Translations under genes and position numbers: made by a program
The notes under the pieces: generated by a model
The model's database searches: none
What the model saw: the letters and a program-made list of their open reading frames with translations, nothing else
What the model was told of the DNA's origin: nothing
From: a virus
Direction: 5' to 3' (one strand)
DNA length: 64,000 nucleotides
Virus record (IMG/VR): IMGVR_UViG_3300022935_000005
Span: 124,001-188,000 of that record
In this document: one piece after another, positions 51,172 through 58,937 of the stretch
How positions within the stretch are numbered: position 1 is the first letter of the stretch
Layout: each line of letters opens with the position of its first letter

Positions 51172-52161
51172 ATGTCAAGAAGATACGAAGCTTTTAGAAA
51201 GAAGATTGGGTCTTTATTATTCGAGGACTCTTACGTTACACACGGTACCATAGACAATATGCGTGCCGGTCATATCGACGACCAGCCTGACTCTGATCCG
51301 CTGTCAATTAACGATTTACCAGTAGATCCAGCACCTCAAGCAGCAGTACAGCTCTCTCAGGATGTACCTCCGATAGATGATCCTGAATATACACCTGTTA
51401 ATAAAGTCGAGCTAGCAGCAGCTTTGTCTGCGTTGGCTAAAGAATTACCGGATGAGAAGGAAATGATTGGAAATACATACGAGAAGTTTAGAAAGTTTGT
51501 AGACGATAACCAAGATGTTGGGATTAAAATTGTTGACAATGGCGGTTCTTTATCACCAGAAGAAGTTAATGAAGCAAGGGTCCTCATAAGAAACTATTTG
51601 CTTACAGAAGCTCTTAGTGATACAGACCTTTACGGTAATAAATATGACGAAGATCCGTTGGGAGATCTGGACGGCCCGTCCGAAGAAGAGCTCAAGGCAA
51701 TTGAGAATCCAGCGAAGGATCAAGACACATTAGCGGATATTGCAAAAGAAATGGGCGTTAGTACTTCTGGAGTTAAGAGACTCGAGGCAGAAGCGATTAA
51801 GAAGATGAGACTGTTTGCCGTTCATTTCCCGCAAGATGAGCAAGCAATAAAAGAAATGGCTATGGAATATTTCGCAAAAGGGCTACATGAGCTAGACTTG
51901 ATTGATGCTGAAGATGCCGCCGACCTTATGACAAGTCCAGATGCTTTTCTTCTTCCATCCTTTAGGCAGTTCATGTGGGATTCATTTCTGAATAACGTCT
52001 ATAAAAAAATGCTTAGAGATGCTGAAGCGCAGGGTATATCTGAAGATAACTTAAGTGACCTGCAGCCCGGGCTGCTAGACAGAGCCAGAGATTACTTCAC
52101 AAGATTAGCAGATTCTAAAAAGATGAAGGTACTAGTATCTTCTTTGGCTGTCGCAGAGTAA
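51172..52161 (+). CDS. Virion-type protein with sigma region 4-like HTH
   Basis: Encodes 329 residues from ATG 51172. N-terminus YEAFRKKIGSLLFEDS is capsid-targeting-like (helix then LFE). At residues about 185-215, DTLADIAKEMGVSTSGVKR followed by LEAEAIKKMRLF matches the helix-turn-helix of sigma70 region 4.2 in shape and key positions. No sigma region 2 is present, so it is not a whole sigma factor. It may bind -35 DNA or RNA polymerase, or use the HTH to hold DNA in the head. Confidence 0.6.
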   Translation: MSRRYEAFRKKIGSLLFEDSYVTHGTIDNMRAGHIDDQPDSDPLSINDLPVDPAPQAAVQLSQDVPPIDDPEYTPVNKVELAAALSALAKELPDEKEMIGNTYEKFRKFVDDNQDVGIKIVDNGGSLSPEEVNEARVLIRNYLLTEALSDTDLYGNKYDEDPLGDLDGPSEEELKAIENPAKDQDTLADIAKEMGVSTSGVKRLEAEAIKKMRLFAVHFPQDEQAIKEMAMEYFAKGLHELDLIDAEDAADLMTSPDAFLLPSFRQFMWDSFLNNVYKKMLRDAEAQGISEDNLSDLQPGLLDRARDYFTRLADSKKMKVLVSSLAVAE

Positions 52162-52163
52162 CG

Positions 52164-52553
52164 ATGAAAATTAGCATGCTGATGAAGGAGTATATGGAGG
52201 AAACTAGCAGACGCTCTACAGCGTACAATAGAAGTTTGCTTCCTGAATCCTTTAGTACACTTCACACCATGCCTGTTGAGGTTGTGGAAAACCACTGGAA
52301 AGTTTTAGAGGCACCAGAACGCTTAGCAAGAAAATATGAATTTAATACGCAAGAGCAAAGAGCGTTGTTTCTAAATGAGCTTCTCCATGAAGAGTCAGCA
52401 CATGGTCATTTTGCTAAAATAACAATCGAAGGTCTTGAGTTGCTTGTCGAGGTTTGGACTCATGACCTAGAGCGTGTGACGGAACTGGACCAAGAATATG
52501 CAGAGGCTTGCGATTCTCTCTATAACGATGTAATGCTAATGAGGAGATTCTGA
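52164..52553 (+). CDS. Pterin dehydratase (PCD/DCoH)-fold protein
   Basis: Encodes 129 residues. After a short N-terminal helix, HWKVLEAPERLARKYEF and LLHEESAHGHFAKITIEG then LLVEVWTHDLERVTELDQEYA reproduce the course of pterin-4a-carbinolamine dehydratases (W, H-x-H/H-H-P, T-H, L-T-x-x-D). The catalytic HHP appears as HGHF, so activity is doubtful. Its stop overlaps the next ATG. Confidence 0.5.
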   Translation: MKISMLMKEYMEETSRRSTAYNRSLLPESFSTLHTMPVEVVENHWKVLEAPERLARKYEFNTQEQRALFLNELLHEESAHGHFAKITIEGLELLVEVWTHDLERVTELDQEYAEACDSLYNDVMLMRRF

Positions 52554-53023
52554 TGAGTGAGCATACCGGTAATCCAGAGATTCGCGTAATTAATGAAGAG
52601 TATGAGCGAGTCCTGTCAAATCCAGACAATATTATCGTGTCAGAAGAGCTCCAGCAGCTCATAGATTTGCCAATGGAACCGTCTGAAGAAGTCTATCCTT
52701 ATGATGAAGAAGCTCCCTTAGATACAGCTGCAGTAACTATACTTAATTCTGAAGGTATGCCCATGTCAGTTCGTGGTGCATTGGCAGAGCTTAGTTACTC
52801 TGGAGAAGCATACACTATCACAATACAGGCCGAAAAGGTCAGACAGGGCTTTCTAGAGGCTTTAGACACCAACGTTCGGAACTCACAAGACATCCAGCTA
52901 ATTGTTGATGGCGTATACGAGTCTGACATGACGGCTAGAATCTATAAGTGGGCTGTTAAATCAGTTGCACCACATGTACAAGAGTTTACATTACACTTTA
53001 GGAGCAAAGATGGCATCTTTTGA
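52553..53023 (+). CDS. Unknown protein in virion block
   Basis: Encodes 156 residues beginning in the stop of the previous gene (TGATG). Acidic N-terminal half, then mixed alpha/beta (AYTITIQAEKVRQGFLEAL, QDIQLIVDGVYESDM, VQEFTLHFRSKDG). No motif recognised. Overlaps the next small gene by 14 bases, indicating coupled translation. Confidence 0.5.
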   Translation: MSEHTGNPEIRVINEEYERVLSNPDNIIVSEELQQLIDLPMEPSEEVYPYDEEAPLDTAAVTILNSEGMPMSVRGALAELSYSGEAYTITIQAEKVRQGFLEALDTNVRNSQDIQLIVDGVYESDMTARIYKWAVKSVAPHVQEFTLHFRSKDGIF

Positions 53024-53186
53024 TAAATTTATTGCTGACCTTGATCGACGTCAAGAGGAAAAGCGCAAGAGGTTAGAGCAGCTCCGTCAGGCGCAAGAAG
53101 AACTATCTGTAAGAGATAGAGTTAAGCTATACGCTGAGAAATGGCAGAATAGTATTAGATACTCTTCAAGCAAGGAGAGCAAGTAA
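53010..53186 (+). CDS. Small basic coiled-coil protein
   Basis: Encodes 58 residues from ATG 53010 (AGGAG 5 bases upstream); the open frame continues upstream to 52965 but without a ribosome site. DKFIADLDRRQEEKRKRLEQ is one charged helix. Function unknown. Confidence 0.5.
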   Translation: MASFDKFIADLDRRQEEKRKRLEQLRQAQEELSVRDRVKLYAEKWQNSIRYSSSKESK

Positions 53187-54049
53187 TGGACATCAACTTG
53201 TTATCAGAAAAGATAGCTGCCCTCCTTTTAGAGGAAGAGTTTTCTGACGAAAGAGCGAAGCAGGATGATATTACTTCTGCAATCAAGGCCCACAATTTAG
53301 AGGCGCCGACTAAGAAGGACGATGAGAAAGCCCAAACCATAACAGACGAAGCTGAAGAAGACAAAGACTCTGAAGATGAGCAAGACGAAGAAGAGATCGA
53401 TCCAAAGCCGACCCCAGAACCTGAAGAGGATGACGAGAATGAGTCGTTCGAAGCCGAAGTTAAGGCACCCCCTAAAGATCCTACGGTAGATGACATAGCT
53501 GATCAGATCAACAATCTCCGCGCCGGCAAAAGCTTAAAAGATGAAGGTGTGCTGAGTCAATTAAACGATTATTTCGAGAAGCTTGGACAAGCAGAAGAGA
53601 GGTCACTTTATGTATTCCTCAGCTCTCTGGCTGCGATCCTCACCGGGGGTGCGACTGGCGAAGAAGCACCGCGTCCTGAGACGATGGGTGTCAACATTGA
53701 CATGAAGCCGAAGAAGGTAAAACAACCAACTGCTTCTGCGGTTCCCCAAGTCGACATGACTGGAGCTCAAGCTCCGATAACGGTCGGCGAAGTTTCTGAC
53801 ACAACTGCTTATAAACTCATGGTTCTTGAGGGCCACGGTCCAGGTGATCGCCATAGATGTGTAGATGGCAGACTTGTCAAATTTGGTAGCAGAGACTGCA
53901 TCAGGGATGTAAAGAAGAGGATAAATGATACCATGTCTTTACGAGATGGGTGTGGCACTGGCACCGCCGACAGAGCTAGCTTAAATGGCGTTCTGAAATT
54001 TTTAAGACAGAAGCTTCGTGCTGCCAACAAAATCTATGCAGACAGATAG
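53186..54049 (+). CDS. Probable virion-internal acidic protein
   Basis: Encodes 287 residues; ATG shares a base with the previous stop (TAATG). N-terminus INLLSEKIAALLLEEE is capsid-targeting-like with LLE, followed by a 70-residue acidic and Pro-rich linker. The C-terminal domain has GPGDRHRCVDGRLVKFGSRDC with two Cys and a His that could hold metal, then a helical end. Family not recognised. Confidence 0.5.
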   Translation: MDINLLSEKIAALLLEEEFSDERAKQDDITSAIKAHNLEAPTKKDDEKAQTITDEAEEDKDSEDEQDEEEIDPKPTPEPEEDDENESFEAEVKAPPKDPTVDDIADQINNLRAGKSLKDEGVLSQLNDYFEKLGQAEERSLYVFLSSLAAILTGGATGEEAPRPETMGVNIDMKPKKVKQPTASAVPQVDMTGAQAPITVGEVSDTTAYKLMVLEGHGPGDRHRCVDGRLVKFGSRDCIRDVKKRINDTMSLRDGCGTGTADRASLNGVLKFLRQKLRAANKIYADR

Positions 54050-54061
54050 TAGGAGCGCTTT

Positions 54062-54853
54062 GTGCTTAGAGAAGCCAGGACCAGACTACATACATTATCT
54101 TACACTGAATTTGAGCGTGTCGCCACTGAGCTTTGCTGTTCTTCTTTAGAGGTTTTCCCGATATTCGAATGTGTCAAAGTATTTGCTCGCTTGAATAGCG
54201 TCGGTGATGTAACGTATGCTAGACACCCTGAAGACGTAAATAGAGATGACATATCTTTATTTGAAGTGTCATCCAGGATAAAAGACTCTGCTCGAGCGGC
54301 AGCTGTAGAGCTGGCACTAACAGAGCTCGAGAGTGCCTTAAAACTAGAGTGGCCCTTCTCGGCTGGTTCTTCGACGTGGTTACAACTAGAAATACTGCAC
54401 CCATCGATACAATCTCGTGCCGTCCAAAATAGTCCATCCATCGTGATCAGGAAAGCATGCCGACTTCGCACACGAGGAGGAAGGGTTATTTGCGAATCTT
54501 CTCCTGTCGTAGAGAGAATATTTGAAAGATTCAAGCCTCAGTGTCCACAATCACTCTCTACATTTAGCTTATTATGTGCACCAAGTATAACTTTGAAGAA
54601 TATCGCGGGTCATGGAGTTCTATCAGAAAGTGTAAAGTTGGCGTCTGAAGGTCTTTTAATGGAAGCGAGTTCGTATCTTACCAAAGCTTTGATTTACGAA
54701 AATAAAATGACAGAGTCTACACCCGGTTTCTTTTTCGAGTTCGGTGGAGAGCAAATCAGGGTAGTCAGCGATAAATACTTCAACAAGGAAGTAGGAAACT
54801 CTAGTAAGATGAACAGTACACTTCCAATACCGATAGCCGGGTGGGTAAAATGA
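54062..54853 (+). CDS. Unknown protein
   Basis: A GTG start with AGGAG 6 bases upstream gives 263 residues, mixed alpha/beta. Segments such as TWLQLEILHPSIQS and GFFFEFGGEQIRVVSDKYF are beta-rich and recall nucleotidyltransferase/ligase-like folds, but no catalytic K-x-D-G or metal motif is visible. Unlike its neighbours it has no L-x-E N-terminal helix. Function unknown. Confidence 0.5.
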   Translation: MLREARTRLHTLSYTEFERVATELCCSSLEVFPIFECVKVFARLNSVGDVTYARHPEDVNRDDISLFEVSSRIKDSARAAAVELALTELESALKLEWPFSAGSSTWLQLEILHPSIQSRAVQNSPSIVIRKACRLRTRGGRVICESSPVVERIFERFKPQCPQSLSTFSLLCAPSITLKNIAGHGVLSESVKLASEGLLMEASSYLTKALIYENKMTESTPGFFFEFGGEQIRVVSDKYFNKEVGNSSKMNSTLPIPIAGWVK

Positions 54854-55080
54854 AAAACTGGGAAATCATAGAAGAAGCTATTGAGCTTGGGTCCCGATGT
54901 GAAGTCGAGACTTGGCTCGAATTAAAAAAGATGTTGCTGCTCACTCTGCCGGCTATGGAGAGAACAAAATTTTCCACTAGAGACCCGGACACTAAAATGC
55001 AATCCTTAAACCAGCTAGAAAAAGAAATAATTGATAATTATAGAAGGAAGACAGGCATCGACTTGGAGGTACCCAGGTGA
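54850..55080 (+). CDS. Small helical protein
   Basis: Encodes 76 residues from ATG 54850, overlapping the upstream stop (ATGA). Helical, WEIIEEAIELGSRCEVETW and DTKMQSLNQLEKEI. Family unknown; its end overlaps the next GTG start by 4 bases. Confidence 0.5.
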   Translation: MKNWEIIEEAIELGSRCEVETWLELKKMLLLTLPAMERTKFSTRDPDTKMQSLNQLEKEIIDNYRRKTGIDLEVPR

Positions 55081-56285
55081 GTAATCAAAATGAGACATTT
55101 ATAAGGGAGCAAGTTCGTAAGATTCTCCTGGAGTTTGACGGTGATGCGGCTTGGGCCGTCGACAGATTCGGCGCAGGCCCTCGGTTGAATGTGATGAAGG
55201 CGTTGATTATGCCCTTTGTCGACGTTTTCAAGGTCGCATTTGTAGCAGCAAAAGACATCACATCAGCCGCCCTTGACATCACTCACTATGCGCTAACGTT
55301 TGATGGCGAAAAGCAGAAAAACATCAAGGAACGCTTTCGACAGAGAAGAGAAAAATACAAGGGTCAAATGAAGAACGCCATGAAGAACACAGATGCAGCC
55401 CTAAACAGCCCTGATGCTAAGATGTTTACGTTCTTAGCAGCACCACAGCTTGTTCTTGCAAAAGCCGCCGGCGGCCTTGCGTGGAGTGCTTCAGAGCCAG
55501 TTAGAGACAAGGTCGAAGATTTCTTTGGTGGTTCTTTAGGTATAGGCGACCGCGCGATATCTGCGTCGACTGATGCTGATAAATCACCCGGCTTAATGGC
55601 AGACCTTAAGAGAGCGTTCTTTGGAGAGGGACTTGACGAGATTGATGAGATAGAGCTGATCTTGATAGAGCAGGAAAAGCAGAAAGACTTTAAGCCACCG
55701 ACAGAAGATGAGTTAGCAGAAATGGCTGCTGAATATATCAAGGAGTCCGGGTTCGATAAACAGATAGATGAGGCGTGGGACTCTATCATAGAAGATAAGC
55801 AGAAAGAGATTGACGAAGTCTTAGAGTCTCAACGTGCAAAAATAGAAGGCTTAACAGCTTTATCAATGGCCGAAACCCTAGAAGAAGCAGAAACAGCCGT
55901 AGGAAATTTAAAATCTCTAGACATAGATTTGTCAGAGCCCTTCACAAAAGTTAAAGAAGCGCTAAAGCAAGAAGCTGAAAAACTCAAGGCAGGGGGTCCA
56001 GAAACTGAAAAAATCATTGCCGCTCTACGAAAGTCACCCGAGGGTAAGGGGCTTGCCAAAGATGCTCCGCCCGAAGAGTTCCTTCCGATAATTGAAGCTA
56101 GTCTACTGGGCAGCACATTCAGCTCAGTGGTCGAGGATGCCAAGAACGAAGGTGCTGGTGAACTACTAGGCTTCGTCGCGGAAATGTCACCAGACGATCT
56201 AAAAAAGTTATCCTCTATGAGCCCTCGTGGAAAAGAGTACGCCGATATGATTTTCAAGTTTAGAGATGATCTCTTAAGCGTCTGA
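55077..56285 (+). CDS. Probable virion-internal protein with L-x-E N-terminus
   Basis: A GTG start gives 402 residues. N-terminus ETFIREQVRKILLEFDGD is the clearest capsid-targeting-like helix of the set. Residues 45-75 and 115-140 contain hydrophobic helices (ALIMPFVDVFKVAFVAA, FTFLAAPQLVLAKAAGGLAW) that may touch membranes. A long charged helical region and a helical C-terminus follow. Fits an ejected or core protein; no enzyme motif seen. Last gene of the block. Confidence 0.5.
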   Translation: MSNQNETFIREQVRKILLEFDGDAAWAVDRFGAGPRLNVMKALIMPFVDVFKVAFVAAKDITSAALDITHYALTFDGEKQKNIKERFRQRREKYKGQMKNAMKNTDAALNSPDAKMFTFLAAPQLVLAKAAGGLAWSASEPVRDKVEDFFGGSLGIGDRAISASTDADKSPGLMADLKRAFFGEGLDEIDEIELILIEQEKQKDFKPPTEDELAEMAAEYIKESGFDKQIDEAWDSIIEDKQKEIDEVLESQRAKIEGLTALSMAETLEEAETAVGNLKSLDIDLSEPFTKVKEALKQEAEKLKAGGPETEKIIAALRKSPEGKGLAKDAPPEEFLPIIEASLLGSTFSSVVEDAKNEGAGELLGFVAEMSPDDLKKLSSMSPRGKEYADMIFKFRDDLLSV

Positions 56286-56341
56286 TTTCTTTTATATCTG
56301 CAAGTTAGTCGATATAATGTCTTCAATCACGGGAGCTAACT

Positions 56342-56698
56342 ATGCAAAACAATAATCAAAGAAACTGGATACCTGAAATCTATTATGAAGAGACAGATGA
56401 GGGTATCACATCTCATATTCCTTTTATATCAGTGCCAGCTAATGAGCAAATGCCGAATGTTCTATTCATGTTTGAGTCTAGGGAGACTGGGGAAGAAGAA
56501 GTGGGTCCTGATGGCGAACCAATGCCGATTGTAGATCTAGACCTTCACCAGTATGCAAATATGAATATTTTACGTGATAATTTGCCAGCAAGTGTTTATG
56601 ATACTGTAAGGCAAGCTCTTGGCCTTGAGCCTCTCGCGGAGGCCACAGAGAAAGGAAAAAAGATAACAGAGAGTGTGAGAGATAAGCTCTCTACCTAA
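56342..56698 (+). CDS. Conserved-looking phage protein
   Basis: Encodes 118 residues, GGGAG before the ATG. WIPEIYYEETDEGITSHIPF, LFMFESRETGEEEVGPDGE and LDLHQYANMNILRDNL form a pattern I associate with uncharacterised proteins of marine T4-like phages. No known function. A TATAAT-like box (56315 region) precedes it without a clear -35. Confidence 0.6.
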   Translation: MQNNNQRNWIPEIYYEETDEGITSHIPFISVPANEQMPNVLFMFESRETGEEEVGPDGEPMPIVDLDLHQYANMNILRDNLPASVYDTVRQALGLEPLAEATEKGKKITESVRDKLST

Positions 56699-56709
56699 TC
56701 TGACATTCG

Positions 56710-56737
56710 TGTAAATTGCTGTTAACTAGTGTATAAT
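56710..56737 (+). promoter_or_regulatory. Promoter TGTAAA-N16-TATAAT
   Basis: TGTAAA (56710-56715), a 16-base spacer and a perfect TATAAT (56732-56737), 35 bases before the nuclease-like gene. The flank TTCGTG at 56706 is repeated before the polymerase promoter at 34262. Confidence 0.68.
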
Positions 56738-56772
56738 AATCCTGTAAGTCATTCAACAGGAGGTGCTAGTTT

Positions 56773-57438
56773 ATGCGACAATACTTGAACCGCGAGAGAT
56801 CGGTAGAAGCTATAAAAAATATCAAATCTCTTTTCTCAGATCTTGACGGCGTGTACAGCAAGTATGGAATCGATATCAGTCGAGATGTTGGTCGAAAGAA
56901 TATTTTGATTTCCGCCGCTCAGGAACACTTCTTTGCGCAAGCCATCGCGAGCCTTGTTGGTGAGTGCTCAAATGACGGCCGCACTGGAATGGCTGATATT
57001 GTTATCGACAGTTTAGACGACAGAGAAGTTGAGTGTAAGGTCGTATGTCAAGGAAAGAAGGGATCTTGGTCTCTTCAAGCCGACAAAGCCTCTCTGGAAA
57101 GAAAGGGAAGCTGCGATTTTTTATATCTTCTTTTTGACAGAGATCACGAAAACGTAGCAGTGTTTTTATTCTCTGATCTTGTAGCAGATGATTTTTACGA
57201 TCCAGCACCAGGATCGAGGGGCAAAGCTCGACTTAAGAAATCCTCAGCGTTTAAGAAATGCTTGCCTATCGTAGGTGACTTCCAGAATCTCCGTGAAGAG
57301 TACGTAAGAAAGTATACCGCTAGCGTCTCCGCCGCCGAAACACCGGCTCAAAAAACTAAAGCTGAACAAAAGCTGGAAATGTGGTACAATAAAGAAGATT
57401 CATATCGTATCAAACTGGAGAGTGTCAATGAGTTATAA
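56773..57438 (+). CDS. PD-(D/E)XK-like nuclease
   Basis: Encodes 221 residues with AGGAGG upstream. MADIVIDSLDDREVECKV has the Asp...Glu-x-Lys arrangement of PD-(D/E)XK nucleases. AQEHFFAQAIASLVGE upstream supplies the usual helix with acidic residues, and SCDFLYLLFD follows as the next strand. Closest in look to type II restriction-like enzymes. It may attack host DNA or incoming phage DNA lacking the phage's own base modification. Specificity is unknown. Confidence 0.55.
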   Translation: MRQYLNRERSVEAIKNIKSLFSDLDGVYSKYGIDISRDVGRKNILISAAQEHFFAQAIASLVGECSNDGRTGMADIVIDSLDDREVECKVVCQGKKGSWSLQADKASLERKGSCDFLYLLFDRDHENVAVFLFSDLVADDFYDPAPGSRGKARLKKSSAFKKCLPIVGDFQNLREEYVRKYTASVSAAETPAQKTKAEQKLEMWYNKEDSYRIKLESVNEL

Positions 57439-57925
57439 AGACTTTCCTGTAGGGAGCGTTGTCTATTTTCTACACAAAGAAAGAGTTGTACCCGCACAGG
57501 TTTACGAAAAGATAGTCAGAACATCGATGGACGGATCAAAATCTACGTATCTTGTGAAGGTTAGGTCGAAGTCTAAGGCCCCAGCTCAAGATGGGTTTAC
57601 TGTATTTGAACTTGATCCATCGAACATATCTGTGTTTCAAACCCCAGACGAGATCAAGCAGTTTATGGTCGAAAGAGCGACCGAAGCAGTTTCTAGTTTA
57701 GTGGATCTTGCTGTACAGGCATCCTCAATCTTTGAAAATGTTGTTTCACCTGCCACTGCTGATGCGAGCTTACCTACCGAGCCTGACTCCGTTAAAGAAG
57801 ACCACGAATCCTGGCACGTTCCCGCCGCCGAGCGACCCCTAAAGGGTGCTTCTTCAAAGCCCAATGCCAACGAATACGCAGAAGTAGACTTAGGAAACGG
57901 GCAAAAAGCAAGAATTAAAATGTGA
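57428..57925 (+). CDS. Unknown protein with SWHxPAA tail motif
   Basis: Encodes 167 residues from ATG 57428, overlapping the nuclease gene by 11 bases. N-terminal small beta domain (FPVGSVVYFLHKERVVPAQV), helical middle, then a disordered tail with ESWHVPAAERPLKGAS. Nearly the same tail motif ends the unrelated protein at 62235. Function unknown. Confidence 0.55.
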   Translation: MSYKDFPVGSVVYFLHKERVVPAQVYEKIVRTSMDGSKSTYLVKVRSKSKAPAQDGFTVFELDPSNISVFQTPDEIKQFMVERATEAVSSLVDLAVQASSIFENVVSPATADASLPTEPDSVKEDHESWHVPAAERPLKGASSKPNANEYAEVDLGNGQKARIKM

Positions 57926-57931
57926 GGAAAT

Positions 57932-58771
57932 ATGAGACATCTAATTCTAGATGCTAACAACTTGCTGTTTCGCGCGCGCCATGCGTGCTATCAGCGAAAT
58001 TATGACCACGTGATTATTCACACATTCTTTCGGAGCATCAAGCCGATCGTAGAAAGGTTTGATCCAGACTGTGTGTATTTTGTTCTCGATGGTTATCCGA
58101 AGAAGAGAATGGAGCTAGCATCTGACTACAAGGGAACTAGAGAGTATCACGATAAAGACAACTTTCGTGTCCAGCGCAAGAAGTCTGTCGCAATGATTAA
58201 AGAAAGTGTCCCCTTTCTTGTCATGCGTCATCCAGAGATGGAGGCAGATGATGTTATCGCTGATCTAGTTTTAAGAAAGCTGCCTGCTCAGGATGAGAAG
58301 ATTATTTGCTCCAGTGATACTGACTTTATCCAGCTTTGTCAAGTCCAGGGCAATGAGGTTAAGCTTTACAATCCTGTAAAGAAAGATTTCCGCGAACCAC
58401 CTGAGTACCCCTACGCTGAATGGAAGGCTCTACGGGGTGACGCCGCAGATAACATTCCTGGTCTTCGTGGAATCGGCAACAAAAGGGCGACCACTCTTCT
58501 TACTGAGGCAGATGCGCTCGCAGATTTCTTTGAGAAGAAGCCTGATATGAAGCCACAGTATCTTCATAATCTAGAAATGATTGAGCTAAGAGCGATGTCT
58601 GAAAAAGAGTTCGATGAGGTAGACATGTGGTTTGCGTCTGATTCACTTCAAACGCTCAGGGAAACCTTTACGTCAATGAACTTGAAAAGTATGATTACAG
58701 ACAAAGCTTGGAACAATTACACAAAGCCATTTGGAGGTCTGAAAGATGGACGAGAATGTTTTATCAAATGA
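57932..58771 (+). CDS. Second 5'-3' exonuclease / flap nuclease
   Basis: Encodes 279 residues. HLILDANNLLFRARH (first metal Asp), YFVLDGYPKKRMELASDYKGTR, MEADDVIADLVL, CSSDTDFIQL and the helix-hairpin-helix GDAADNIPGLRGIGNKRA are all present, so the active site looks complete and is closer to Pol I-type 5'-nucleases than the copy at 17695. It removes flaps and primers; having two copies suggests separate work in replication and in repair or recombination. Confidence 0.85.
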   Translation: MRHLILDANNLLFRARHACYQRNYDHVIIHTFFRSIKPIVERFDPDCVYFVLDGYPKKRMELASDYKGTREYHDKDNFRVQRKKSVAMIKESVPFLVMRHPEMEADDVIADLVLRKLPAQDEKIICSSDTDFIQLCQVQGNEVKLYNPVKKDFREPPEYPYAEWKALRGDAADNIPGLRGIGNKRATTLLTEADALADFFEKKPDMKPQYLHNLEMIELRAMSEKEFDEVDMWFASDSLQTLRETFTSMNLKSMITDKAWNNYTKPFGGLKDGRECFIK

Positions 58772-58937
58772 AGAAATCCAGCGATTAAGAAGCCTGGGCG
58801 TCTTGACAGAGACTGAGATCGCGATGAGGCAAGGAGATCTTCTTGTTGCTGTTGACGTAGTTTCTAACACCCGCCGCGTCGTTGATTCTTCTAACGTTAC
58901 AGAGAGTGTGTCTTCTAAAAGGTTACTAAAGGGATGA
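58746..58937 (+). CDS. Small unknown protein between 5'-nuclease and GroEL
   Basis: Encodes 63 residues, overlapping the nuclease by 26 bases and GroEL by 4. GGAGG lies before its ATG. Helical N-terminal half (LSNEEIQRLRSLGVLTETEI), beta-like end (DLLVAVDVVSNTRRVVDS). Its tight overlaps at both ends support that it is real. Confidence 0.55.
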   Translation: MDENVLSNEEIQRLRSLGVLTETEIAMRQGDLLVAVDVVSNTRRVVDSSNVTESVSSKRLLKG

